Source: Cosmopolites sordidus
Taxonomy: Eukaryota; Arthropoda; Insecta; Coleoptera; Curculionidae
Assembly (NCBI GenBank): GCA_031761425.1
Contig: JARFXV010001252.1
Span: forward strand, 394,810 to 458,809
DNA: 64,000 nt
Direction of reading: 5' to 3'
The position numbers were made by a program, and so were the translations under genes. Below are positions 29,300 through 42,827 of the stretch, one piece after another (position 1 is the stretch's first letter; every line of letters starts with the position of its first letter). The notes below the pieces were generated by a model. That model made no database searches and was not told the DNA's origin. It saw only the letters and a program-made list of their open reading frames with translations.

Positions 29300-29960
29300 G
29301 ATTTTGCGACCATACGGATACCATTACGGATCATCTTGCATATATAATATTTATTTTTGGTTCAACGGCTTCTATCAATACCGAGACATCAATAAATGCA
29401 TCAGGAAACAAACAACACGAAACCTGATATCTATAATAAATTATGCTATCATCAGACAGAACACTAACATGAATATAAGAAGCATGTAGAGTAGAAGCCT
29501 ACGGTAGTTGATCATTATATGTTAAAAACAGAAGTAATATTATTGATTGATTTGTCCGTTACTTGATGATAGTTCATTTTTTAAATCGAATAAAACAATT
29601 TTATACTTTGCTATCTATCACTTTTATAGTAAAAGTATACTAAAAATGTACAAAGTGTAGAAAGTATAACATTGTTTTATTCGATTTTAGAAGTAATATT
29701 ACCATTTCGAAATTAGGCACTAGAGATATACTCGGAAACAAACGAAGATGCAAAACAAATTCGATATAACTTAGAAAGTCTAGAACAACAGAATGTCAAA
29801 GTATTGTTCAAACAATATATTAGGAAATGCATTCACGCAGTAGCGGAATAGGTGGTAGGAAAGTATAATGGAAACCATCTGGGATCAAAGCCATACTGGT
29901 GGGACGAAGAAATCAAAGGGAAAGAAAAGGTAGAGGGGAGGGGAAGAAGGAGAATAAATC
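29300..29960 (+). mobile_element. Non-LTR retrotransposon fragments
   Basis: The plus strand near 29830-29930 reads NGNHLGSKPYWWDEEIKGKEK, the segment between endonuclease and reverse transcriptase that often contains WW-E-I in RTE-type elements. Preceding sequence has weak coding character (DILGNKRRCKTKFDI). It ends just before midasin exon 6. Confidence 0.5.
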
Positions 29961-30021
29961 GAAGAGTCTGTGTTTGAAAAATAATATAATTTTAATATAG
30001 CCATTTAATTAATTTACTTAC

Positions 30022-30185
30022 CGTATTTAACGTGGGCTGATTTGGCCACTCTGCCAAAAGTTCTTTGACTTTCGTCTTTAATTCTTCCAGCACGTGTTGG
30101 CAATTCTTCACTTCTTCCACATTCGAATCTTTGTAGAAGTCTCTCGCTGCAGTAGCTTTTAGACGAGCTGGATTTCCAGTTCCAC
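30022..30185 (-). CDS. MDN1: Midasin, local exon 6 (linker region)
   Basis: This 164-nt exon has the acceptor CACGTCTGTAG/GTGGAA and the donor AATACG/GTAAGT. Its first two bases complete a glycine codon begun by exon 5, and it ends in phase 0. The peptide is GTGNPARLKATAARDFYKD, then VEEVKNCQHVLEELKTKVKELLAEWPNQPTLNT. It leads directly into ILSVVDRIKDF of exon 7. It is highly charged and helical, as expected for the linker. Only 55 nt separate it from exon 5, while 16.8 kb separate it from exon 7. Confidence 0.9.
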
Positions 30186-30240
30186 CTACAGACGTGTATT
30201 TTGATAACAATTTTAGATGTTTTAATCGTCTAGAACTAAC

Positions 30241-30659
30241 CTAATTCCGGAACTGAATGACGAGAATTTTCTACCAGAATGGCCAAACTTCCTAAGAGAT
30301 TCAGATCCGTCGTATATTTGAAGTACGAAGCGTACGAATCGGTTATTAGTCGAGCTAGCTTGAACTTTTCCATTAATGGCAGAACGAAATTGGGCGATAT
30401 ATTTTTATCGAATTTCACTGATAGCCACTCCGATTCGACAAACTTGTTGAGGAGGGTAGCGTGCAGTTCAATCACGAACTGTACATCGTTTTCGCTGATT
30501 GCCTTGGTGGTGCCAATAACGATTTGAAGAGGTGAAGCTGGACTATCTGTTAAAATATTTTCTTGCAGATCAGGAAAATCACTAGTATGATAATTGGTAA
30601 ACATTTCTTTCAATTCTTCTTCGATTTGCTCTTGTTCTGTCTTATCATCGCATTTAGTC
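30241..30659 (-). CDS. MDN1: Midasin, local exon 5 (linker region)
   Basis: This 419-nt exon has the acceptor TATATTCTTCCAG/GACTAA and the donor GAATTAG/GTTAGT. Its first base completes AA+G from exon 4, and it ends with one base of the next glycine codon. The peptide is TKCDDKTEQEQIEEELKEM, then FTNYHTSDFPDLQ, QFVIELHATLLNKFVESEWL, FVLPLMEKFKLARLITDSY and LGSLAILVENSRHSVPEL. The acidic EQEQIEEELKEMFPNY-like start and the whole order fit the midasin linker. The reading frame is intact. Confidence 0.9.
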
Positions 30660-31117
30660 CTGGAAGAATATAAAGTAATATTTTAATTTGAATTTATCAT
30701 TTCATTTTTAATATAATCATATTTGCACTCATATTTTTTGTAACAAAATATTTATTAACATAAAGATAATCAATGTAAATGCAATTTTAAATGCTTAATT
30801 GCGGAAAGTAATGTGATTTAAGTAACAGCCATTTTCACGAACATATGTCTGAAACAGTTCTCGAAAGTTGGCCTTCAATCTTCCCAACAATTTCTTCAAT
30901 TCGATCACCTATGGAGGTCTTCAATTATTCATGTAGGCGAGGCTTACTTTACAAGCGTGACTTTAAGTACCACCAAAGAGAAAAAAATTCAAACACTGAA
31001 TGGTCCGGCAACCATATTTTTCTGTTTTCTGTTTCTTCTTTTCTGTTTGGAACAATATATTATTAACGTAAAACAAGATTCTAGAGGAGGGTTATATTTT
31101 AATTATTTTTATTATAT
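30660..31117. other. Intron, nothing recognised
   Basis: AT-rich intron upstream of exon 5. No repeat or coding segment could be named. Confidence 0.4.
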
Positions 31118-32090
31118 GAGGGTTGCTATTTATTGATCCAGAATAATAAATAAAAACAAATATTTATCATTGAAAATGGTTTTATTGGTTTTCAAAATAT
31201 TCTCCGCGATGATCGATATACTTTAGCATATGTTTGAACTAATTTTCATAATCACTTTTTCCATTCCGATATCTCCAAAACATGCATTTTAAACGCATCA
31301 ACCGCTTCTTCTGGCGTCGAAAATCGTTGACCACGTAGTTTATTCTTCACAGACGGGAATAAAAATAAATTATTGGGGGCCAAATCAAGACTGTACAGCA
31401 GATGACCCGTCAATTCAATGTTTTGACCAGTCAAATATTGAGTTGTTCGGTCCGATATGTGAGAGCTCGCGTTGTCGTGGTGAAGAATGATCCTGCGCCG
31501 CTGATTGTTTTTTCTTAGTTCTTCAAATGGTTGTGTACCATTCATAATTGACCATTCTACGATCCTCTAGTGGCACTATAGCCACATGTCCATTTATCCC
31601 GAAAAAAGAGGTGATCATTTACTTCGAAGTGCTTATAGTGCGAATAACTTTTGTTGAGTTTGAATCATCAAATTATTCCAAGGCGCACAAATCTTTTTCA
31701 CTATCACATATTTCATCTAAATATTCATATAAAATCTTGTGCATGCTTGTCAAACTAATGCCCAGAGATGCTTCAATTTTACGGTATGTCATACGATGAG
31801 CTTGCTTTATCAGTTTGCGCGCAGTATCGATGTTTTCTGGCACAACAACCGATTTTGGACGACCTTTTTTATATTCGTCCATAAGTGAACGACGGCCACG
31901 ATTGAATACACTAAACCAATGATATACAGTGGTTTTAGATGAAGCTTCATCGCCAAAAGTCAAAGTGAGTTGATAGATGCACTGTTGTTGATATAATTCC
32001 CATCGAAAATCGTAATAAATCCCGCACGAAAATTCTTACCAGTTAATTCCATTTTTTGATCGAGATAAATTTTTCAAGTCACTAAACAAT
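31118..32090 (-). pseudogene. mariner transposase, nearly full length
   Basis: Two minus-strand frames. The N-terminal DNA-binding part (31963-31673) has SKTTVYHWFSVFNRGRRSLMDE, GRPKSVV and RMTYRKIEASLGISLTSMHKIL. The catalytic part (31545-31252) has RRRIILHHDNASSHISDRT (second D) and YSLDLAPNNLFLFPSVKNKLRGQRFSTPEEAVDAF. The third catalytic position reads PNN instead of PSD. The first catalytic block region (about 31670-31550) is damaged. Inactive. Confidence 0.85.
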
Positions 32091-32141
32091 ACAAGTAGCG
32101 TCCATATAACAAAACGGTCTGATAGTCTAAGATCCGAATTA

Positions 32142-34147
<2,006 letters not shown>

Positions 34148-34302
34148 ATATGGATCCTCTACTATGAGTACGTATACAGTGAACACTGTCAAACTTTACG
34201 ATGTATATGTCAGATAGCGCCTAGCAACACCATTGTTGCCAATTCCGGATATGGAGGAGTAACCCTCGTATTGACTACTCAATAATTCGATTATAATCTC
34301 GT

Positions 34303-35043
34303 ATACAGGATGTAAAGGGAATAATTTTTGTACATTTTTCCAACGATTCTTTATATCATTTTGAACAAAATGTTTTGGATACATGTTTTAAAAAATTAAA
34401 ATATGTATTCAAAATGCAACAATTTCCGCGGAAAATAGGTCAGAACTTTTTGAAATCTTCTTAACAATAGGCAACGTTGACAAGGTATTAATTGAAGATA
34501 AAATGTAATGTTCTAATAACCATTTATTCTATATGTTTCAGCATAAATTTGGTTTATTTTGTTACCAAATAAAGGAAAACTTTCACCTTATTGTCGTTTA
34601 TTGTCAAAGTTAAAATTACTAGCACTAATTCTTCACACCATAACACGTTTTAAACGATTCACGTCACATTAAGGAACATATAATTAACTACTTTATTAAA
34701 TTAAATGTTCAAAATGTCCACCATTTGAGTTTATGCAAACCGATCATCGTTTTAACCTAGTTTCCCGAACACATTGAAAAAAGCCTAGTATATTTCTAGT
34801 TTGGCTGGCAGCAGTTTTTCCACAAAAAATAACAAAATACAGCGTGCAGAATAAAATTTTGGTTTTAAACAAAAGTGAAATGCACACACTGAAATAATTT
34901 TTGTTGCCAAAAGCCTTTGTTGTGGGGATCAACGCAATTAGTCAATACGGCGTTGCCAATTTCATTTTGGTTGATGTATGGCAGGTGGTTGATGTATAAA
35001 TGTTGGTGAAATTATTAAAGCTAATTCCCTTACACTCTGTATA
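34303..35043 (-). mobile_element. Tc1-type non-autonomous element with TIRs
   Basis: Terminal inverted repeats: TATACAGGATGTAAAGGGAAT at the left and the complement of ATTCCCTTACACTCTGTATA at the right, about 740 bp apart. The minus strand retains the C-terminal end of a transposase: FFQCVRETRLKR, then VCINSNGGHFEHLI, where family members have a similar arginine-rich segment ending GGHFEHL (compare the Tc1 at 37060-38215). It lies directly upstream (in the gene's sense) of exon 4's intron border region at 35094 and is non-functional. Confidence 0.65.
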
Positions 35044-35094
35044 ATTATATTGAAAAGTTAAAATATTTTTAGTAATTATGTGAAATATACTTAC

Positions 35095-35283
35095 TTTATC
35101 TTGTACAAGCTTTCTGATTCATTTTGTTCCTGTTCTTCTTTCTGTTGTTGTTGGTTCCACAAATTGACAAAAGTATCAATTAGTTTATTAAACTTAGCCA
35201 TTAATGATTTATCCAGAGTTCCAGCATTTTTGGCATTTATGATATTGACATTAAAACAATCTTGTATCCCACACATTAGCAAC
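35095..35283 (-). CDS. MDN1: Midasin, local exon 4 (linker region)
   Basis: This 189-nt exon has the acceptor GAACTTTATTAG/GTTGCT and the donor GATAAA/GTAAGT. Its first base completes AG+G (Arg) from exon 3, and it ends with AA of a lysine codon completed by exon 5. The peptide is LLMCGIQDCFNVNIINAKNAG, then LMAKFNKLIDTFVNLWNQQQQKEEQEQNESESLYKI, a glutamine/glutamate-rich helical segment. Reading straight through from exon 3 is open because the 60-nt intron has no stop. However, its hydrophobic translation (PFYSCYFSLIFILNF) and the strong GTACGT/TTATTAG borders argue for splicing. Confidence 0.88.
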
Positions 35284-35343
35284 CTAATAAAGTTCAAAAT
35301 AAATATTAAACTAAAATAACAACTGTAAAAAGGATATACGTAC

Positions 35344-35834
35344 CTTAAGAGCTCTTTGTTTTTAATATAATCACTATTATCCAAAATGTTGTTAATAAAA
35401 TGATTAATTTTCCCATCTGTGTAAGCATCTATATAATTGTTCATGTTAGAAGTCGTTTCATTCAAGGATGGAAATGATACAAGAGCAACTAATTCCCTTT
35501 CCAAATCCATATCAAACTGAACACGATGCTGATATTTTAAGGTTTCTCTTTTCAACCAGTACAGTTTTAGATTCAAACCATAACGTAATTGTGCCACATT
35601 GGCTAAAAGAGGCTCCATGATGTCAGGGTAAGAACTGCGATACATTTTCCATTCATGTACTATTCGATCAAAACTTGGTAAATTCGTTTGTAGTCGCTCT
35701 GTGTGATAAGTTACTTGTTCCATGTGGTTTCTACTTATGGATGAAAGGTTCTGTAAGTTTTCGACTGGGATGTTGTCTAGAGCAGCTGTGAGGAGCTTTT
35801 CATTAATCACTCCATTAAAGGCATGGTTTATTTG
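35344..35834 (-). CDS. MDN1: Midasin, local exon 3 (linker region)
   Basis: This 491-nt exon has the acceptor CATATTTTTAG/CAAATA and the donor CTTAAG/GTACGT. It starts in phase 0 and ends with two bases. The peptide is QINHAFNGVINEKLLTAALDN, then HTERLQTNLPSFDRIVHEWKMYRSSYPDIMEPLLANVAQLRYGL and LYWLKRETLKYQHRVQFDMDLERELVALVSFPS, ending SDYIKNKELL. The LP-FD-IVHEWKMYRSSYPDIMEPLLANVAQLRYGL stretch is a well-conserved midasin linker block. Downstream is the 60-nt intron to exon 4. Upstream is a 15-kb intron to exon 2. A small exon could have been missed in that intron, but the phases fit without one. Confidence 0.92.
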
Positions 35835-37059
35835 CTAAAAATATGAAATATTTTAAATATGTTTAATTTTTGACTTAATTCCTAGACAAACATTGCTTTT
35901 TTGTATAAGGTAGCTAATAATATATGACCTATTTGCATTTCTAATATATTTATCTCATCCGATAATCTGCAGTCTTGTTTTATCCGTAGGTATCGAAGTT
36001 ACCTATATTCAATTTTCATACAGTTACCCTCAGGTATTAACCGCGCCCGGCGTGGCTTAACTTCGTGCATCTTTTTCTGGATTAATATATTTATAATAAA
36101 ATGAAATAAAGTACTTTTTATATCAGTATTTTATTGAAATAATGAGAATATATGCAGTATAATACCGAACAAAATCAATATGGACAAATATTCAACTCTG
36201 GATGGTATATAAACTTGAGATCTTTTGATAATATTATTTCTCATAACTTCTTCACATATTTCAGGCCATATGTTATTAATAGCTTACCCAATAATAACCA
36301 TTATGTGTTCATTTATCTTTCATTCATTCCTTATTTTTGTTAGCTCGTTATATTGACTGAAGTTATTATCTTTATTATATAGATATAAATGTAAAGTATA
36401 TAGCTTTAGATTCCATAAGAATCATCACCAGGAAAAACATTATTTCGAAGCAATTTATTGACATTTTTTTTTAACTAAAAAGAACCGAAGAGATGTGTTA
36501 AATAGTTAGTCGATGTCGAAGGAAAAAAATGATAATCTAACGGTTGTGTAAAATAGTTCGTTGATCTTCTGTTAGTTTATATATAGGTTATATAGGTTGG
36601 TTCTTTAACAAGAAGGTTTTAATAGTTAATCATTTTTTTTTCGTCTTGATATCAATTCGCATTTCCAGTGTCGAAGCGGACGAAGCGGACAACACTTGAA
36701 AATGCGAAATGAGATTTTGGCGAAACGTCGTGACTTCACCAAACGAACGGATCGACACCCGGAATGATTGAGGAACATATACATATACATTTAGAAACAT
36801 AAACATGCGGCAAAAATGCAAGGCGTTATTCCTTGTCCTGTTCTACGAACATTTTGTTTCGAAGATACCGGGCGAACAAAATTTGCGACAACCATATTCG
36901 ATATTTGTTGAAATCATTAATGTAAACAACAGTACAAAAGTACAATCAAAGTACGTCAATGAGTTTATCAAGTACAAATTTTTTTTTTCGATTTCGATCA
37001 CTTGGAACGGCTGTTTTATCTAGTAAGTGGATTTCATCGGTCGCATTTGTTTACATAGA
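35835..37059. other. Intron, nothing recognised
   Basis: AT-rich DNA upstream of exon 3. Short direct repetition (GAAGCGGACGAAGCGGAC near 36678) is the only structure noticed. No protein-coding similarity is recognised. Confidence 0.4.
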
Positions 37060-38215
37060 TTGAGTGACGTTTGGCTGTTTGACGTGTCTTAAATAGTGAG
37101 TGAAATCCTCTATCATAATGTATACAAACGCTGAGATGACTGACATGCAATTCATGTATGGACTTGCTGATGGCAATGCATTACAAGCTAGGCGATAGTA
37201 CAGTGAACGATTTTCAGCCCGTAATGTCTCTGACCGAAAAATCTTCGAAAACATTCATCGACGTCTTCGTGAAACAGGCACATTGAAACGAACTGAAGGG
37301 TCAGGAAGATCACTGACTGTAAGAACGGTACAATTGGAACAGAATGTGCTGGACATGATAGCGGAAGAGCCTGGTAGTTCTAGGCGAAAAATTGCAAATA
37401 CTTTGAATGTGAGTCACTGGACAGTTTGGAAAATTCTTAAGGCCAATTTGTTGTATCAATACCACATTCAACGCGTTCAGGGACTACTATCTGTTGATTT
37501 TCCTCCACGTATTGCATTATGTCAATGCATATTGTAAACTTTACTTCGCATCCCTCTATTCCTGACACAAATTCTTTTCACCGATGAAGCCACTTTCGCA
37601 AGAAACGCAATAATGAATTTTCATAATAACCATGTATGGGCAGATGAAAATCCGCATGAGGTATGCGAAGGTATTTTTCAACATCAGTTCTCGTTGAATG
37701 TTTGGGTTGGAATTGTAGACTATCAATTACTATCTAATTGGACTGGTATTTTTATAACAAAGACTTACTGGCGAGGTGTATCACAACTTTTTGGAAACAA
37801 CGCTGCCTGTAGTTTCTGGAAGATGTACCATTAGCAACAAGGCATGAAATGTGGTTTATGCACGATGGTGCACCACCACATTTCAGTTTGGTTGCTAGTG
37901 ATTTTTTAACAGGAACGTACGGATATCGCTGGATTGGTCAAAGTGGGCCAGACGCATGGCCTGCTCGATCCCCGGACTTAAACCCCCTGGATTATTTCTT
38001 CTTCTGGGGATATCTGAAGACATTAGTTTACGCTACTCCATTGAAGAATTTGGATGATTTGCGAAATCGGATAATTGCTGGGTGTAACTCAATCAGAAAC
38101 GACCCTGGTGTGTTTGAAAGAGTTCGGCAGTCAATGACGAGAAGATTGAATGCTTGTATCAAGGCTGGAGGAAGTCATTTCGAACATTTATTGTAGATTG
38201 AGCAACTTTACATGT
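37060..38215 (+). pseudogene. Tc1-like transposase, almost complete
   Basis: Plus-strand. It starts at about 37118 with MYTNAEMTDMQFMYGLADGNALQARR, then a stop at about 37195. It continues with RKIFENIHRRLRETGTLKR, VLDMIAEEPGSSRRKIANTLNVSHWTVWKIL (second helix-turn-helix) and ILFTDEATFARN (first catalytic D). Then come NNHVWADENPHEVCEGIFQHQFSLNVWVGIVD, MHDGAPPHF (second D) and WPARSPDLNPLDYFFWGYLKTLVYATP (third acidic residue). It ends ACIKAGGSHFEHLL at 38196. All catalytic blocks are intact, and inactivation is by a few stops and frameshifts, so this is a fairly young copy. Its last 40 bp and flank are duplicated at 38980. Confidence 0.88.
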
Positions 38216-38360
38216 ACTTTTTGATAATAAAATGTTGTTAATGTCGAAATTTTGTTCACCCTGTATCTTCGGGTTTTTCAAAAATCATCATACAACAAAA
38301 TATTCTTAGAATAAGTCAAGGAGTAACCCCTTTAATTTTTGCCCCTAAGATTAACCCCTT
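38174..38360. repeat. Direct repeat, first copy (Tc1 end plus flank)
   Basis: About 190 bp from GTCATTTCGAACATTTATTG to the TA array. It is repeated at 38984-39170 with a single visible substitution (GGAGTAACC against GGAATAACC). The first copy is continuous with the Tc1 coding sequence, so it is the original. Confidence 0.9.
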
Positions 38361-38365
38361 TAAAT

Positions 38366-38561
<196 letters not shown>

Positions 38562-38575
38562 TCTATATAATATAT

Positions 38576-38965
38576 ATAAGCCGCGCGCAGCTGCAATGCT
38601 GCGTTCTCTTCTTCGCACCGAATAGTTTACTCAGTCCTCTTTGTCGTACATTATTTTTTAATCAGACCAATATTTCGCTTTTTAAAGCTTGCCAAAATTT
38701 TAGCGGAATTCAAACCAGATTTTTCGCAGACAACCCTCTATCATTGTGTTAGCAATATAATTACCTTCATTTTGATATAAAATGATGAGTGTAAATTATT
38801 AGTATGGTCTTACCTGTTTATACCTGCCAACCCAGTAGTTACGCCAGGAAACAAATTTAAAACTTAACGTTTGCATATTCTATAGCTTTCATACTTTCGA
38901 TTGGTATAAAATTTGTTTCTTAAACAAATGTGTGCAATGTTTAAAAAAAGTAATTTTTGAATTTT
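38576..38965. repeat. Stray arm of the long-inverted-repeat element
   Basis: About 380 bp closely matching the right arm at 33755-34120 (AGCTGCAATGCTGCGTTCTCTTC, then CTCAGTCCTCTTTGTCGTACATT and onward) in the same orientation. There is no partner arm or ORF here. It is bounded by a TA array on the left and the second direct-repeat copy on the right. Confidence 0.85.
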
Positions 38966-38983
38966 TCGAACATTTTTTTGTCA

Positions 38984-39170
38984 TTTCGAACATTTATTGT
39001 AGATTGAGCAACTTTACATGTACTTTTTGATAATAAAATGTTGTTAATGTCGAAATTTTGTTCACCCTGTATCTTCGGGTTTTTCAAAAATCATCATACA
39101 ACAAAATATTCTTAGAATAAGTCAAGGAATAACCCCTTTAATTTTTGCCCCTAAGATTAACCCCTTTAAA
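38984..39170. repeat. Direct repeat, second copy
   Basis: Near-identical copy of 38174-38360 that also leads into a TA array. The junction at about 38966-38984 joins it to the stray inverted-repeat arm. Confidence 0.9.
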
Positions 39171-39171
39171 T

Positions 39172-40646
<1,475 letters not shown>

Positions 40647-40727
<81 letters not shown>
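40647..40727. repeat. (TA)n microsatellite
   Basis: About 80 bp of TA between two minus-strand non-LTR fragments of different families. Confidence 0.95.
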
Positions 40728-40730
<3 letters not shown>

Positions 40731-40950
40731 GCACGGTCCTGGGCTTTCCTCTGTCACTTTTGTCCAATATACTTACGATGTTATCAGTCCATCGTGCTTT
40801 TGCTCTTCTTCGCGGATATTTGCGATCAAGCGGTGGTACGTGGTATCCACTCCAGGATTCTCTTGGTCCATCTGTCGTCCCACATGGTAGGCCCATCGCC
40901 TCGCTAGATGGCCTGCCCATCTCCCTTTCAATTGCTATATTGTAATTTGT
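40728..40950 (-). mobile_element. RTE 3'-end fragment
   Basis: The minus strand reads PRRRAKARWTDNIVSILD and GKPRTVQ, the C-terminal domain of the 8-11 kb RTE family, with an extra in-frame segment in the middle. The natural TGATGA end is missing: the fragment passes directly into a TA array at AAATTATATA. Confidence 0.75.
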
Positions 40951-40999
40951 AGCTGTGCGCGGTATTTTGGTATAAGTGTAACGGCACATTTACACATAC

Positions 41000-41439
41000 A
41001 TCCGTCAGTGCACGATGGGTGCGATCACACATCTTGCCAGACAATCCATTTATTGTAAGAAAAGTTTCCTGTGCGTGTTATTTCGCAGAATGGTAATGTC
41101 AACTGGCGACCAAGATCACGTGATCTCATGCCTTTAAATTATTTTTGTCCGGTTGTGTTAAATCTCTGGTTTACAGAAATAAATCCCGGACAATTTTTGA
41201 CCTTAAACGAAACTTTCAGGCCATGATTGAAAATATACCAGGCGATATGCGTGAAAGATTAATTGATAATTGGGTCTCTGAAAGCATCCCACCCAATGAA
41301 GACTAGGGAGACATTTGAGAATTTGAATATAATGCCATTATTTGTTCTTCAAGGTAAACTTAAAATAAACGGATTATCATTTGCTGATAAAATTGTGCTT
41401 CAATTTAAAGTCTAACAATCTTATTAGACAACCCTTTAT
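41000..41439 (+). pseudogene. Tc1/mariner-superfamily transposase C-terminus
   Basis: The plus strand encodes WRPRSRDLMPLNYF-like sequence in shifted frames (GTCAACTGGCGACCAAGATCACG at 41098), then VKSLVYRNKSRTIFDL and FQAMIENIPGDMRERLIDNWVSE. It is the terminal third of the transposase family also seen at 48730-49330 (minus). Frameshifted; no N-terminal part. Confidence 0.65.
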
Positions 41440-41963
41440 ATAAACAATGAATTAATTCGAGGAGGATTAATTTCCTCCTAAAATGTATTTTAAAAATTGC
41501 CAAAAATTATATCTAATCTTATACGCGAACCGCGATAATTTTTTCTTTGTACGACGCTAAATTTCGTTTACTGCAACCATAAATGGTTAAATCATAATTT
41601 AATACCTGCATTATATAAGGTAAGCGTTTTAACTTCTATTGTTATAGTTCATAAATCTTAATAATATCGAAACATGAAAGGAATGCATTAAACTTAACAG
41701 AAAAAAATTACATGGTATATTATAAAATAACATTTAATCTTAAAATGATCTATAGCGTATAAAAATATCATAATTATTTTTATAATCGAAAGAATCGACA
41801 ACGTATATGATACGTATCTCTAATAAGATAGTTAGATAATAGACAGTTTGCATTTAATTTTCCCATCAAAAATTAATATTTGAGAAAAAAGTATATTGTT
41901 ATTGTTAATATTTAAAATTGATTTAAAATCATAGTACTTTCCTTAAATATTTTCATCACACAC
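41440..41963. other. Intron, nothing recognised
   Basis: AT-rich DNA between two transposon fragments, with no coding signal. Confidence 0.4.
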
Positions 41964-41965
41964 TA

Positions 41966-42737
41966 CTATGATCAAAAAGTCAGGCGTGAGGGTAAACTTT
42001 GTTTTAAAAATTTGCGCGCTTTACGTATGGATACAATCCTCGACTTACTCGACTTACCTCGACTTTTGTAATTGTTAAAAAATGTTCTCGGCAATTTTTT
42101 GAAATAGCTTTGTATTAAATTTAAAAAAAAAACGAAATTTCCGATGCTGATGCTGATATTAAAACATGTTAGAAAAGTGTTTCGGCAATAAAGTTATATC
42201 AAAAATAATATTTGCAAGTTGTAGAAGCACTTTAGTGATTGTAGAGAAACACTCGAAGATGGTCCTCGTTCAGGATGTCCTTTCATATCAACTAACGAAG
42301 AAAACATTACTAAAATCAAGAATCGTACACTGAGTAATCGTCAATTAAATATTCAAGTCCATTCGAAAAAAGTCTAAATTTGTCATGGTTTTTATGCTAA
42401 TATTCGTCAATTTTTCGTTAAAAATAAAACAAATACCATTTCACAGGCATCATATTTACCAGATATGGCATCGTATGGCTTTTTCCAGTTTCCTCGATTG
42501 AAGAAACCACTTCGTGGACGCCATCAATTCTATAGAAGCTATTCAAGAGAGTTCGCTGGACACTTTGAAGGAAACGCGACAAGTCGAGTATAAAAACTAT
42601 TTTGGAGAGTGGGAAAAACATTTAAATAAATGCATTGCAATAAGAATGGGTTACTTTGAAGGAAACAAAATTAATTTGTATGTCTAAATAAATATTTTGC
42701 GTTTTATTTATAAAGTCACCTTACATTTTGATTATAG
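41966..42737 (+). mobile_element. Internally deleted mariner with TIRs and TA site
   Basis: The ends CTATGATCAAAAAGT (left) and the complement of ACATTTTGATTATAG (right) form terminal inverted repeats and are flanked by TA on both sides (41964-41965, 42738-42739), the mariner target duplication. Inside, the plus strand encodes ETLEDGPRSGCPF-like sequence near 42240 (GAAGATGGTCCTCGTTCAGG) and LPDMASYGFFQFPRLKKPLRGRHQFY near 42450. The central catalytic part is deleted, leaving a 772-bp non-autonomous element. Confidence 0.78.
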
Positions 42738-42827
42738 TAGTATTCCTTGAACATAAAATAAAGAGAGCGAGATCTCAAATTCGTGGTAGCAGCAGAAATA
42801 AAATGTAACAGCAAAATTTTTCTAGAG

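Noticed and set aside
35091..35834. Midasin exons 3 and 4 as one uninterrupted exon
   Set aside because: The 60-nt stretch between has no stop, but it has strong GTACGT and TTATTAG borders and encodes an out-of-character hydrophobic run.
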